A stretch of DNA of 64,000 nucleotides from contig NC_088708.1 of the NCBI RefSeq assembly GCF_963576615.1, positions 44,503,196 to 44,567,195 on the forward strand, written 5' to 3'. This document shows, piece after piece, positions 23,301-34,700 of this stretch. The stretch's first letter is position 1. The number at the start of each line of letters is the position of its first letter. A program made the translations under genes and the position numbers. The notes beneath the pieces were generated by a model, which was not told the DNA's origin, ran no database searches, and worked only from the letters and a program-made list of their open reading frames with translations. The stretch comes from Watersipora subatra. Its lineage: Eukaryota; Bryozoa; Gymnolaemata; Cheilostomatida; Watersiporidae.

Positions 23301-26300
23301 TTTTATTAAAATTCGTGTTCTACGAACATTTTTGACTAATAAGGGTAGCATGAAAATGTATAAAACTATATATAATAACAAACGATTAAAACATACTGTG
23401 TATACAATGCAATCTACAGTCTCTTCCACAGCTGTTAACTTATCTTCGTCACCACTCTACTGGAAGTCTGCCATTTCTATCGCTGAATTGAAGCCTATAG
23501 CATCAACTACTAACTACTACGCGTTGTTACTAACTGATCTAGATGTTGAACTTTGAACCCAAATTACTGAAATTCTTTCATTTGACCATAGCTGTTTGAC
23601 CAGTCTGATGTCTGCAAACATGTCTGAAGGTCATGCTTAGCTTTGTAGATAGAGACTAACTGTAAGCAGGCTCTAAATATAGATGGATGAGTAATGCAAC
23701 TACGCAAAGCCTAAAAACTGGCTAATGAACTTGAGAAGAATATACTCGAAGCCGCTATAGCGGTGCATGCACCCGAAGTGGTTAAGTTGGAAATTCTCAA
23801 ACAAAGATTTAAAATTAAATTTTAGGCTAATTTTATAGAGAAATCTTTGGACAACACTGTCACTTCATACAAGTTTTAAAAATCGTTGGTTATATTATCA
23901 ACGAATAATAAAATTCAGTTACTAGCAATTGCGGGGAAAGTCGCAAAAATGTGTCTATGGCGGTCGACCATAGAAAACGCATGAATGAGTCTACTTCAGT
24001 GAAAGGGTTGAAAACGTTGGATTTGCCACTGTTTGTGATAATAAACATGTTCATTTCCTTCCGCAGCTGAGTTACTTTTACTTTTTTTTTCCAGCTACGA
24101 GAACTACAGAAACTACAGAACTTGCACGAGCACTCCGAGCCTGGCAATAGGCAGCGGTGAGAAGAAAGCGAGCAGCGTATATTACAAAAAGCACACCATC
24201 TCATTCAATGTTAAAAATGCTTGAAGCAGTACAATGCCTTCCAAAAAGCCTATTGCCCAAACGCAAAAACAAATTGATTCCCGTAGAGAGAGATCGAATT
24301 TGCGAAGCAGCAGCAAGACGAGCAGAAACTGCAGAGCAAACGCAGCTACGCCCACAACGAAACGGAACTGCTGCTGCAGCTGCTAGAAGAGCAGAAACCG
24401 CCGAACAAACGCGGGTACATCGAGAGCAGGCCAGAATAGATGCTGCAGCCGCTAGAAGTGCAGGGACTACTAGACCGACCCCAGCAGTAACTCAAACGGC
24501 TCAGAGTAGCCGCTACATCGGCCAGACGTGCAGAAACCTCCGAGCGGATGCAGCGGTGACAAGAACATGATGCACTAGCTACAACAGCTGCTCACCGAGC
24601 TGAATTTTCGGAGCGGATGAAACGGCGACAACAGCGAGATGCACTAACTACAGCAGCTGCTACCAGGCGCCGTGTATGGACAGAAAACTTCGCGCTTGAC
24701 TACAGTCATGCAACACAGTATTGGGTTGAATTTTTTTATGGGACGAATGTCCAAAAATGCTCCAGATGTAACGCCTTACGTTGAAAAGGCGAGAGGCCAT
24801 ATATGTAGTTTATATAGTAGATTTTATTGATAATAAATTTTATCAACAACCGCATTACTGCTGCACAGTTTGTATATACCATGTCAAAACACAGGCTATA
24901 GACGAAGAACTGGTGAGTCATGATTAGTGTTTCAAGCATGCAGAAGTCTCAATTCAATAAAAGCTGGCGATAGCTAAGCAGTGCAACAGCAAAATATTTT
25001 CTAGAATTTCTTAAAATATGTAAAACTTTTCCATACTGCCAGTTTGAAGAGCGTCAGTTTGCCTAGCAATGTCAATTTCATTATCAGTTCTGTGTACAAA
25101 ATTAGGACAATGCCGATTTGAGTAGTTCGAGACTGATGCATTGTAGACTAGCTGTAAAACACATTGCATATCTCCAATGGGCTCTCCAACATTATTGACA
25201 TGTACAACTGCATATGTGTATGCAGTCAGATCAGCACAAAAATTTCAGTAGATTGCATATTTGGAGTTGTTTTACGGTATGAAAGACAACTCTCAATAAA
25301 ACTATTGTTTTACGTAAATCTGTTCCCGAACACGGGTAATGCAGCTAGTTTACTTATAAAACACTGGAGTTGTAGGTGATGATTTCTACTATAGCTTTAC
25401 ACAGAGAATATGCTGAGTGAAAATCCTGTCTAAATAGTTATTATGCTATTGAACACACTGTTGAAAGTGATCAACAATCCCACAACCACAATCCCATTGA
25501 AAGTGATATTTTATCTCCACCTTTCACCATGGCTTGAAGCAGATGGAGAAAACACAACTCCGATAATAAGTAGTATTTGGGGCTTTGTAAATCAAACCAC
25601 CAACTGTAGTGACTTGTAGGATTCTTTTCGGCACTGGCTGAAAAAGAATACAAAGTATGATATTACCTGTGATATATAATTTCATAATGTGATCATTGTG
25701 AAATTATTAAACTAATTGCAACATATGAGTAGCAACTGCTTTGAAACTTGTAGTTACAGTAGCGCAGTAAGTAGCAGAGAGCACCATTTGATTAACAAAC
25801 ATGCTGAGATGTTGACGTATGACAATATCAAATACTACTGGATGAGTACTTGTTCGTTTGTGATAGAGTAAAATTATGTAAATGACATTGGGCCAACTCT
25901 CTCTAAAAAGTTCCCTTACCTCTCATTTTAAAAATTAAGTTAAATTTGGGAGCTTCACTGATAGCCTTCCATCAATTATCTCTGAGCTGCCGTTTGTTTT
26001 GAGAACTTTTTAATCTGCTTGTATCCTAGTTGGATAGCTCTCCTACCATCATATATATACAGTAGTTATGGGTAGTAGTTATATAGTTGTTACATTGGTT
26101 ATAAGGTGTTTTGCACAAAGGCTTACAGATGGCAGAATCAATATCTCTGCACGAGTACACATCTTGTGACTCCCTAAATGTACATACTTCTAGTAAAAAG
26201 AAATACCCCTAACTAGAAATGCGTTGGGGAGGCAGAACATTTTTAGCCAGCCTGCGGTGAGCTTAAACTGCAACGAATGTTTTATACAATTCTATAGTTA

Positions 26301-28789
26301 TTTGCCAAATGCGACTGTAGTTAAAACTCAAAACAGCAAAAAACAATCGCTTCAATGAATGTAAAAACATTTTTGTCTTTAAAGGTTTAACTTTCAATAA
26401 TGCTTATCAAGTCTATGCACAGGGTTAATAAAATAAATATGGGATATTAGGTATTGTAATCCGAAAAATTATAAAATTTCTAACATTTTTAGCCATGATA
26501 TTGTATGGATTGCATTTTATTTCTGAGCATCGTAATTGACTATGGTGTCCTAAACTTGAGACCAACTGAAACCAAATATTAGAATCCATCTCTTTCACAA
26601 ACATTATATTAGATTATAACTTAGATTTTAAAGAGCATTACTTGAGTTCTGAACTAGATAATTTAGAAGATGAGAGAGTACCATTGGCTAATGTAATAAC
26701 ATCAGTTGATAATCTGATTATGGCACTTCTTTTCCGTTATGGTCATCAAATGATCTCATAAAAAGGCAACTAGGTAATAAAGCTTCTTAACTCTAATAAA
26801 TACTGTGAAAAGGCTAATGATAGGTTTATACTCGTCATCCTTGTTTTAAACTGAGATCGTACAATGTGTTTAGAATCGTACCTTAGGATATGATAATCTG
26901 CACATGTCCTTATATATTGGAAGGCTATTGAAAGCACTACATGAAACTTTGATGAAAACTATTTGGGAAGGTGTTCAGTTAGATTACACGGCATGACCAA
27001 TCAATTTCTTGTTGACTGTTCTCACGCTATCAAACTTATCTTTATCTCTGAGCTGTACTCTCTTCACTGTGATGTCCTGATGTTCCGACCTACACTATTA
27101 TGAAGGATCTGCTGCAACCTTTTACTACTCCACATAGAAATGAACTACTTTAGAGTATATAAAGCTTTATAGGTTTAAACCAAATGTATAAATAAATACT
27201 GCTAATGTATACTCAACAAACAAATGCATATAATGAGACTTTCTCAGGCTCCTCAGCTCTCTGCTCATCAGGCTTCTTTGAAATCTTTCTTGTTGCGGCA
27301 CTCCAGCAAGCCTGGTGGCTAGGTACTTTGGGCCAAGGATGGAATGGTCCTGCCGCTTTTAAGGCACTCTATAGACTGATACTCTAACCGACTGAACTAA
27401 TCAGCCACATAACCCCGCTTGAAGTCTCAGAATAATCGCGCCATTATCTATTCTCTGTGTTTTTTGATATAAAAAAACAAGTAGACAGCCAATGATCCCA
27501 GGGGCTTCACTCTTTTCTATTCATCCCCAAGGGCTAGTCTGAGATGTTATAAACTGCACCCTTTCCATTGACTTACACATTAATAAAAAACTACTCCTTA
27601 TCACTTCATCACCACAGAATAAATGCCGCCTTTTTTGGCTCATGAATACCTCTTTCCACTGTGTGGAACTCAATGAGACAGGCTTGGCCTTTATCCACTG
27701 CACTAAGCTAAAAACATACCCTTTTCTATGAAAACACTCTAGAGTGTCTATCCACCAAAAACAGCCCTGAAACGTGTTTTTTTCGGTGAGCTCTTGATGA
27801 TGAATGTTGAGTAATAATAATATAGATATTATGACATGCCTTTATAAGTTTTATTGGTATCAAGTTAGCCTTCCTAGCTTGAGAGAGGTACAGCTTGAGA
27901 ACTAATAAGCTCACTGTTCCTTGTATAAAGTCACCGATATAACTGAATACTGTGTAGTTTTAGTTATATTTATTCTCTGTGATTTGTGACAAAAAAGGGA
28001 ACAAACAGACAGATGGATGAATCAGAGTCAATAATATTGTAGATTTGGATTATCATATAATGCTGCATTTTATTTGGTCAAAGTATTACCACTACCTTCA
28101 AAATCTTATATCTAGCTGCTAATACATAGTACTCAATTGATGTTATTGAGACTAACAGGTTTTTATATTGACGATAGCATAAAGTCAAGGTTACTTTATT
28201 GTTGCTACAGCCCTGCTTCATAGCCGGTGCACAACAGATAAAGCAACCAAAGCTATAGTAAAGAATACCACCCCTACAACAGGTCCATTGGTTATGCTTC
28301 TATCATTTTGGTTTAAAAGTATACCAGCTGTTCTACCAACCAAAATGACAGCGATCATTCTGTCGAAGTTGGTAGTTAGTTTCCCTACTTCTATCAATAA
28401 ACAAACCAGCTACCAATAAAGTTTTCCTAGACAGTTTAGTGATGTAGTAGGTCAAATGGTAAGTCAATTTCTTGATGTAACCAAATACAACGTTAGACTA
28501 TAACATTAACCTGTTCTTGACCTATTTGTGTGGAATCCCTCTGTTGCATAAATTTTCATGTTAAAAGCTACATGTAGTGTATTTCAAGAGAATAATATTA
28601 TGGTAGTTGATGTGAGAGAATTGAGATAACAGGTGTTTGTTGTTGTAGCCCAATGAAGGCTCACTCATTCGCATAGAAGACGACTCCATACACATAGTGT
28701 GCGATGCTGAAGCAGTGCGAGTGAAGATAAGAGATGTGACTCTCCAATCACTGCAGAGAATTGAGGCAGCGAGACTGTCTGACCGCTGA
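17308..28789 (+). CDS. Unrecognised small protein gene (copy B 5' exons plus the single terminal exon)
   Basis: Exons: 17308-17391 (ATG start, 28 aa), 17801-17911 (37 aa), 18172-18210 (13 aa, less certain), 18290-18397 (36 aa) and 28649-28789 (46 aa and TGA). All junctions are phase 0, with donors GTAAGT, GTAAAA, GTATGG and GTATGT, and acceptors CTTTCAG, ACTAGAG, TTTGTAG and GTTGTAG. The product is about 160 aa (147 without the short exon). It is charged and probably helical: KEREEIIAELKAVEKAHAEG in exon 2, EKINTRRQRAH in exon 4, and DVTLQSLQRIEAARLSDR at the C-terminus. There is no signal peptide or membrane segment, so it is probably intracellular. I do not recognise the family. The last intron is about 10.25 kb and holds the junction MITE, block C and the Helitron. 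Joining to the terminal exon is inferred from phase, order and strand. Confidence 0.65.
18172..18210 (+). CDS. Putative 39-nt exon, intact in B and frameshifted in A
   Basis: After a pyrimidine-rich tract ending ACTAGAG, 13 codons (IRSRKIPGVIVDK) lead to an AAG/GTATGG donor. Both ends are phase 0, like the neighbouring exons. The equivalent in copy A (11031-11065) lacks ACGT. Sequence similarity around it is high in both copies, but the surrounding intron is also similar, so conservation alone does not prove use. Confidence 0.45.
19487..20379. mobile_element. MITE of the TTGACTTGCAAC family, at the B/C block junction
   Basis: About 890 bp with long inverted ends: TGACTTGCAACAAAATTCAC at the left and the complement ending TTGTTGCAAGTCA at the right, matching over roughly 140 bp (including TTTGGTATC and AGCTCTTAAAAGCT motifs). 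Full copy at 42840-43712, a window-truncated copy from 63759 and a one-ended copy at 52783-52927. The interior has no coding capacity. It sits exactly where homology to block B stops and block C starts. Confidence 0.85.
21114..22261. mobile_element. hAT-type MITE nested in the Helitron
   Basis: Ends TAGAGGTGGAACGAGACA and its complement TGTCTCGTTCCACCTCTA. The flanking 8 bp TCCATCTA are identical at 21106-21113 and 22262-22269. Subterminal regions are rich in GTCTCG/CGAGAC words in both orientations, possible transposase-binding sites. 1148 bp, no open frame of note. The 8-bp duplication and TAGAGGTG start fit hAT. Confidence 0.92.
22334..22388. repeat. 55-bp near-perfect palindrome
   Basis: Two exactly complementary 27-nt arms, starting GTTAACATGTTGGCAAAATG, enclose a single T. 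It lies 65 bp after the nested hAT MITE within the Helitron. No target duplication was evident. Confidence 0.9.
22534..22850 (+). repeat. Direct repeat in Helitron, copy 1
   Basis: Matches 23788-24110 with few differences (shared landmarks TTTAAAATTAAATTTTAGGC, GGTCGACCATAGAAAACGCA and GTTGAAAACGTTGGATTTGC). The second copy immediately precedes the Helitron protein remnant, so the repeat may be its upstream region, duplicated. Confidence 0.85.
23788..24110 (+). repeat. Direct repeat in Helitron, copy 2
   Basis: Second copy of the 22534 repeat, lying directly upstream of the Helitron protein fragment. It ends in the shared CTTTTCCAGCTACGAG region. Confidence 0.85.
24157..24781 (+). pseudogene. 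N-terminal fragment of a Helitron protein
   Basis: The first part (24157-24570) has repeated arms of the type AARRAETAEQT, as in the Ala/Arg-rich N-termini of many Helitron helicases. A frame change near 24570 leads into EFSERMKRRQQRDAL and then FFYGTNVQKCSRCNALR, which matches the (F/L)GxMNVxCxxCxAL zinc motif that follows that region in Helitron proteins. A stop follows at once. The rolling-circle HUH nuclease and helicase are absent. Confidence 0.75.
26426..28648. other. Intronic sequence before the terminal exon
   Basis: No further exon was found. It includes a tRNA-like minus-strand sequence near 27330-27415 and a second tRNA-A-box-like stretch on the minus strand near 27650-27715. Otherwise AT-rich and unassigned. 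Confidence 0.5.
27330..27415 (-). repeat. tRNA-like sequence (probably SINE or tRNA pseudogene)
   Basis: On the minus strand, GTGGCTG and TAGCCAC could pair as a 7-bp acceptor stem with one G-T pair, and TAGTTCAGTCGGTTAGAGTA is a strong A box/D arm. The T arm lacks a GGTTCRANTCC box, so it is unlikely to be a working tRNA. Confidence 0.4.
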
Positions 28790-28896
28790 CCAACTCAGCT
28801 TTTAATAAGCAGCTTTTAGTAAGATTATTTGTAAATATACGTAAGTAGCCAGGCTAATATAAGGTATCCGCTGTACATGTGACTGTATCTATGAGT

Positions 28897-28902
28897 AATA
28901 AA
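28897..28902 (+). terminator. Polyadenylation signal of the small gene
   Basis: AATAAA, 108 bp after the TGA of the terminal exon, on the same strand. Confidence 0.6.
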
Positions 28903-29927
28903 TGCAATTGTCTTCTCTGGAGATATTGAACCTCAGGTATAATTAGTTATAGTTAGCAGTGTAGCCCCACTCCATCTGATGCAGGTAGAGACACTCAATC
29001 ACTATAGGGATAGACATTCATGGGGCTTCATCTATTTCACAGAAATTTTTAGCGCAAGGACGGGACTGCAGCTCTTGTCACTCAGTCTGTTCTTTTAGCC
29101 GAGTTAAAAAAATGAATTTCAATATATTTTGATTATAACATAATATAGACCTTTTAAAGTGCAATTTTATTATCTGTGCAGTTAGTATGGCCAACTCAAT
29201 TATGCTTCACTAAACGTTTTAGAGTGATACATCTATCCCGAGCTATTTATGACATTAATTCACGTAATCTCCATAAAAGTACCACTATTAAACAATGTTA
29301 GGAGCAACACTCTCTAGACTTTTTTGTTGGAGTTGTGCGTGGTCAGTCTGTGTAAGCTTGGAGATCTCCTTTTGTTTTCTTTCCTCAGACTAAAGTTTGG
29401 ATTTCTCTCACTGATAAGCTCCAATCATGTCAACTAGTTTCTTTCTAGATTACAAACTAAAGCCTGCTTATATTTTATTCAGTCAAATAATTATATAATC
29501 TGAGAATTACAATGATTAAAACAGCAGTTGACAGTATTGATAATGTATAGCAGAAGTCTACAGCCAGCTTTAGTAATGGACATTCATCCGCAATTGACGA
29601 ATAACATTGACAATAGTCAATCACTGTTGACAATTGAAGGCCACAATGGAAAACCAGTGATGTCACATTTTGTTTTCTTTGGAGTTATTGCTACCTACAT
29701 GTAGTTTTGGCACTGTAGAATTGTATGGTGAATTAAAATTTTGGAAAAAACCAGTGTTATCCTATGAAAAACTGTGTTTAAATTTTAGGCTCAAATGGAT
29801 AAACAGGAGATGACCAAGCCGTAATATGGAAAAATCGGCTAAGTCCAATAGCTAACCAATCAAAGAGCGTTTTGCTCGTCAACGCGGTCTTGCATTGTTT
29901 AATGTTGCTTAGCTAGCAGAAACGATG
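28903..29927. other. No gene seen
   Basis: AT-rich sequence between the small gene and the 27-bp minisatellite. The open frames here are short and unconvincing. Confidence 0.5.
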
Positions 29928-30310
29928 CCCAGCACATTACACTGTACATACATACCCAGCACATTACACTGTACATACATACCCAGCACATGACATTGTA
30001 CATACATGCCCAGCACATTACACTGTACATATATGCCCAGCACATTACACTGTACATACATGCCCAGCACATTACACTGTACATACATACCCAGCACATT
30101 ACACTGTACATACATGCCCAGCACATTACACTGTACATACATGCCCAGCACATTACACTGAACATACATGCCCAACACATTACACTGTACATACATGCCC
30201 AGCATATTACACTGTACATACATACATGCACAGCACACTACACTGTACATACATACCCAGCACATTACACTGTACATACATGCCCAGTACATTAGATTGT
30301 ACATACATGA
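29928..30310. repeat. 27-bp minisatellite, about 14 copies
   Basis: Unit CCCAGCACATTACACTGTAC followed by ATACATA/G. The unit length is divisible by three and free of stops in several frames, so long frames appear on both strands (9-residue peptide repeats such as MYVQCNVLG). One unit carries an extra ACAT. I take the frames to be artefacts. Confidence 0.95.
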
Positions 30311-31134
30311 ACGGCACATTTTTGTGAAAACTTTTTACAAAATCAAGTATTGAGTTGACTCGATTGCAACCGCAACACAATTGTGAGATGTGAACATATT
30401 GATCACAATTAGCACAGTTTTCATTGAAATGAAATTCTACAATGGTTTTAATATATAGTGTAACTGAAAATACATGTACATTACAAAGATCTCAATTTCA
30501 TCGATCAAAATGGTGATAATGCATGACTCCCTATTCTGAAATGATATGGGAGTTAAAGTGCAAGTTCATGAACTTGCTGAATATTGCATCTGACAAGTTT
30601 GTACAATACAGTACAGATGCTTGGAAAGTCAGCAGTGTACAACAATGTGTAGTCGTTTAAGTATAATAATGATACCAAACACATATAAACTTATTTAAAT
30701 ATGTTACCAAGTCTTTGAAAGGTTGCCGCAATATCTTAAAACTAACCCATCTGATCGGATTATACATAAACAGACAGATTAATTCGGACTTAAATCGAAT
30801 AAAAACTTGCCAAGCCTATTTTAATCAAAATTAAGACCGGCCAACGAGACACCGATAAGGCGGTGCGACAGAGAGTAGAACTATTAAGTCGTGCGCATTT
30901 TACAAAAAAAAGTGTGCACATTTCACCAGTCTATCACATTGCGTAATTGCCAAAAGTTTCTGTAATTAACGTAGAAGTACTGAAAAGTTCATTTCTTTTT
31001 GCCGATTTCAAAGTAACTGGCATTTTCGACACTTATGAGTTTTTCGGTATTCCAACTGATGTCCAAAGCAGTGAAAGTAAAGGAAATGACGATGATATCT
31101 TTTTTAACGATTCTTATGAGATTATTACAACATT

Positions 31135-31273
31135 TAATTATAAGAATAATTATTTGATTTTATAAGATTTAATTATAAGAATAATTATTCGATTTTATAA
31201 GATTTAATTATAAGAATAATTATTCGATTTTATAAGATATAATTATAAGAATAAGCATTCGAATTTACAAGAT
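31135..31273. repeat. 35-bp AT-rich tandem repeat, 4 copies
   Basis: Unit TAATTATAAGAATAATTATT followed by CGATTTTATAAGATT. The last copy is diverged. It overlaps the end of a 72-codon frame that I do not support as a gene. Confidence 0.85.
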
Positions 31274-31407
31274 CGAAGTATATTGCGACCCATGTTGGGC
31301 AATATGTTACTGTTATTATTTTTTCTAAATAGTTTTGTTAAATAGATTTTCTAAAAATCTATATAAATAACACAACTTTTTGATATTGTTAGCTATGTCG
31401 TTTTGAA

Positions 31408-31745
31408 ATGTAAACAAACTTGTGCATTGGTTTTCTATTGTTACTGTATTACTATATTAATACTATTGGTTATTCTAATAATATCAGTGCATTTTACTTC
31501 TAGTATTGCATTTCTCCTATTGCAGGGGAGAGATATAAACATATAATCTTTTCCTTTAATTATTGCTGTTTGTTGTACATAATAACACCCAATACATTAC
31601 AGCTACCATTGCAGTTATCCTATTGCACTGCAGTGCCATTTGACTGCTAATATTGCATTTCTCAACCATCAGTACCCTTTCTTTTTCCAATATCACTTTG
31701 GTCATGGGCTGTATGACGGGAATTTCTAGTAAGACTTGTTTCTTT
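31408..31745 (+). mobile_element. 5' fragment of the hAT-like element seen at 48388
   Basis: Closely matches 48388-48725 (landmarks GAAATGTAAACAAA, GAGAGATATAAACATATAAT and CTGCAGTGCCATTTGACTGC) up to the sequence just before the BED-finger coding region, ending at GGAATTTCTAGTA. Only the upstream portion is present. Confidence 0.8.
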
Positions 31746-31759
31746 ATAAGCATTCACTA

Positions 31760-34700
31760 CTAAATCGATCGACAACAGTAAGGCACGTGTGAACAATATA
31801 AAGAGTTCTCTGCAATTACTCGGTGTTTGAAGAACAGCAAGAGAAGACTATTCTTAATTTTATTGCAAGTAATCACCAGCTGTTGATGATATATCTGTGA
31901 CATGTTCACCAAGCCGCTACTACAACTTGTTAAAGACTCATTTGCTGTCATGAATTTAGCTAATGCTAACTACAACACAAACAAATAAGCTGTCTGAGCT
32001 CAGCATAACTCAAGTCTACTTCTCCATGATTTGAAGGTTACCAAAGTTTCAACATACAAAACACAAGTTTTTTTTTTATAAAAGTCTTATTGTGGTTCCA
32101 GAGTTTCAACAATCTGAAAATGTAACAGACCCTCAACTAAATTATAGCTTTTAAACATGATTTTACATGCTGTAGTAAGTGTACTACAGATTCTACACAT
32201 AATTTTGTAGTATGTCTATGTTTATAGGAAAACATTTTGCTGTCCATTCATTAATTTGCTTCAGCTATTTAAATGTAATTCGTCAAATGAAACTTTCCAA
32301 AGAAAACTAAAAAATGTTTGAGAATTCAGTTTTGCTTGAAATTAATTGCTATAAAGCATATAAATAATGATACATCTTATTCACAAAATCACAAGTTCTC
32401 TCCTTGGCATAGGCACAAGTACACCCATGGGTAGCTCAGTATGTCTGAGGTACTGTATGTGGCACGTGCATCTTAAAGCAGTAATAGCAGCATCAGGTCA
32501 AAGAATTTAAGAGTAGCAAACAATGTGCTACAACCTTTTGAAAGAATCAGCACAGCCTTACAGCTGATATAACTCAGGCTATGTCTATGTAAACATATGG
32601 ATACACTTGCATAAATGTTATGTGAAACTTAAATTTGTCTCCCTTTCTTACTCAATGGGTGATAATTCCCAATTAGAAAAACTAAAGGCTGAAGCTTTTA
32701 TCCTACTAATCAAGTGTTTGCTGATATAAACTGCTAGTAGCTGAACTATTTTAGTCATTTTCAACATATTTGTCACTTTTTAGAATCTTATAACTGTAAA
32801 AACAAGACAAGGAAACACTTTTTAGAAGCCAATGAAAAAAAAAATAATACTAATGCTATTGAAATATCGCTCCTGGTCATTTATCTATTGATACTTAGGC
32901 TACTAAAAACTTTGATTCATTAAGTTTGCAGTTTTTATAATAAAAAATACTTTTGATACTTAGTATAGCTTAAAAATAAATTCTGAAAAATTTTTGGTCC
33001 ATTGTATGAACTGCATTCATTAATTTTAGATTAGTACATGTTTATTTACAGTTGTCAATGAAGATTCACGGTTTACCGCATTTAGTAACATCAGATATCA
33101 AAGCTAAACTACATAGAAACTCAAAACCAATATTTAAAGTATTTTGAGTTTTGTAACTTTTTGTTTATTTGCTATTACAATAAAAACTGATAAATTAAAT
33201 TTAATAGCCAACATTAATATATATTGTTAAAATCAATTCTTATCTGCTACAGGCTTAATTAAACATGTACATCAGCTGAAACTGTATTAGATTGTGTGTT
33301 ATGTCAGTATACTAGCATAAGCAAACTAACAAATCTTAATAGGCTTTCTAAATGACTTGAGTTACCAGTGATTTATCAAGTCTGTCAATGTTAGTGGAAT
33401 ATATGTTTCCACAGCAGTTAGTATTCTCACTTGCTAACAACATTCATCTGTTAAGAACTCTGCTACTGACATGCTAGTCAGTACCTCTAACTTGGTTTGT
33501 CACTCAATTTGTTTCCCCGATAGTTTTCAAACATAAATGTAGCAGATCGGAGAATTCCTTTGTATTTTGCTTGCTTATGGATACAAGTTTAGCTATGGCT
33601 GTTCTATCCTTCCATCAGCAAGGAAAAATGGTGGCAGAAATTATTTGTGCCACAGACCCTGTCTGGTGTGTAACCATTACTTAACATGTCATAGAAGATC
33701 ATAAATTTACAAGCAGGTTTCATGAAAAAACATTTGAAATATGAGTTGTCTGCTCTTACTTGGTCTTTCACTGAAGGCCCCAGTAGACCAATTTTATTAG
33801 CTTTTTATGTTTTCGTTTGCATTTTGCATGTTATATGATTTGTCAGAAATGATGAAATGCTCATAGCTAAACAGCATTTTTATCCAACAGAAGATATATT
33901 TATAGACACCCAACTGGTTTTTGATGGTTTAGAATTTAGTCTTTTTAGTTATCAAGTGGTAAATATATGTTCGTGGCTAGTGAAGAGATCATAGTAGTAC
34001 ATAATAACTGTGTAAATAGAATACCAAACAAGACCTTTGGAATGCAGCCAGAAATTTTCTTCAAAGATTTAGTGCAGACCCGATGCTGTCCTTTGTTTAT
34101 AAATTCCATCTTCATTCAAATAACATACCTTGGGGTAGGAGATAACATTATCTAGCCTTGCATCCTTGACAAAGCATATTTAAATGTTTGATAATCAAAC
34201 TGATCATTGTTGTTGAACAGTTAACAGGCATGTAATTTTTTAAAAGGCTTAGACCTTTAGTCTGTGAAATTTACATGCCGCTAGTGGTTTTACTATAAAG
34301 ATAGGGAACTACCAAAATCAGATGTAGAGAAGGCTGGAAAAATAGGATCCATATCTGTTACTATTCATTACTTGTCATTCGTTAACTTTCATCATTGTTC
34401 TGTAATTTTAAACTGTCTGACTTGACATTGTTTATTTAGCCTGTGCTAATAGACCATTAACTGCTTCAATCTGCTTCCAGTTTTTAAACTCATTTTATGA
34501 TACATGTATTTAAAGTAATGTTTTTTTCAGAAATTTAAGAAAATGAAATTGAAAAATAGCAAATATCATTTTTGTAGCAATAATGAATTGAATCAGTATA
34601 TTTAAAATATAATTGATAAAATACTCTACAGAGTATTATCAAAAGTTTAAAATATCTATAAAATGATCGCTCTAAAATATAGTTCCTAAAATATCTGATA

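Larger units (their letters stand above)
20471..25348 (+). mobile_element. Helitron (4.88 kb, non-autonomous) with exact A/T insertion site
   Basis: It starts TCTACTATATAAACG, followed by a (GT)n run, and ends CCCGAACACGGG (4-bp stem, 4-nt loop), then TAATGCAGCTAG. Helitrons start TC, end CTRR after a hairpin, and insert between A and T without duplication. Here the flanks are ...TTCTTA and TTTACTTATAAAACACTGG, and copy B shows the uninterrupted ATTTACTTATAAAACACTGG near 15667. Inside are an N-terminal scrap of a Helitron protein (24157-24781), a nested hAT MITE, a long palindrome and a roughly 320-bp direct repeat. The Rep and helicase domains are missing. Confidence 0.9.
20388..26425. repeat. 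Duplicated block, partial copy C (split by a Helitron)
   Basis: 20388-20470 matches copy B from about 15590, and 25349-26425 continues the match from about 15670 to the region before exon 1 (compare 8765-10020 in A). The exons are absent: homology ends near GCTTATCAAG/GTCTATGCAC, before the ATG exon. It contains the SINE tail at 25485-25575. Confidence 0.8.

Noticed and set aside
27330..27415. Possible functional tRNA gene on the minus strand
   Set aside because: The D arm and acceptor stem look right, but there is no B box/T arm.
29899..30319. Overlapping frames of 101-136 codons on both strands, Cys- and Tyr-rich
   Set aside because: They follow the 27-bp minisatellite exactly and have no start context or non-repetitive part.
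30947..31165. 72-codon plus-strand frame with an acidic stretch
   Set aside because: Its 3' part is the 35-bp AT repeat and no homology is recognised.
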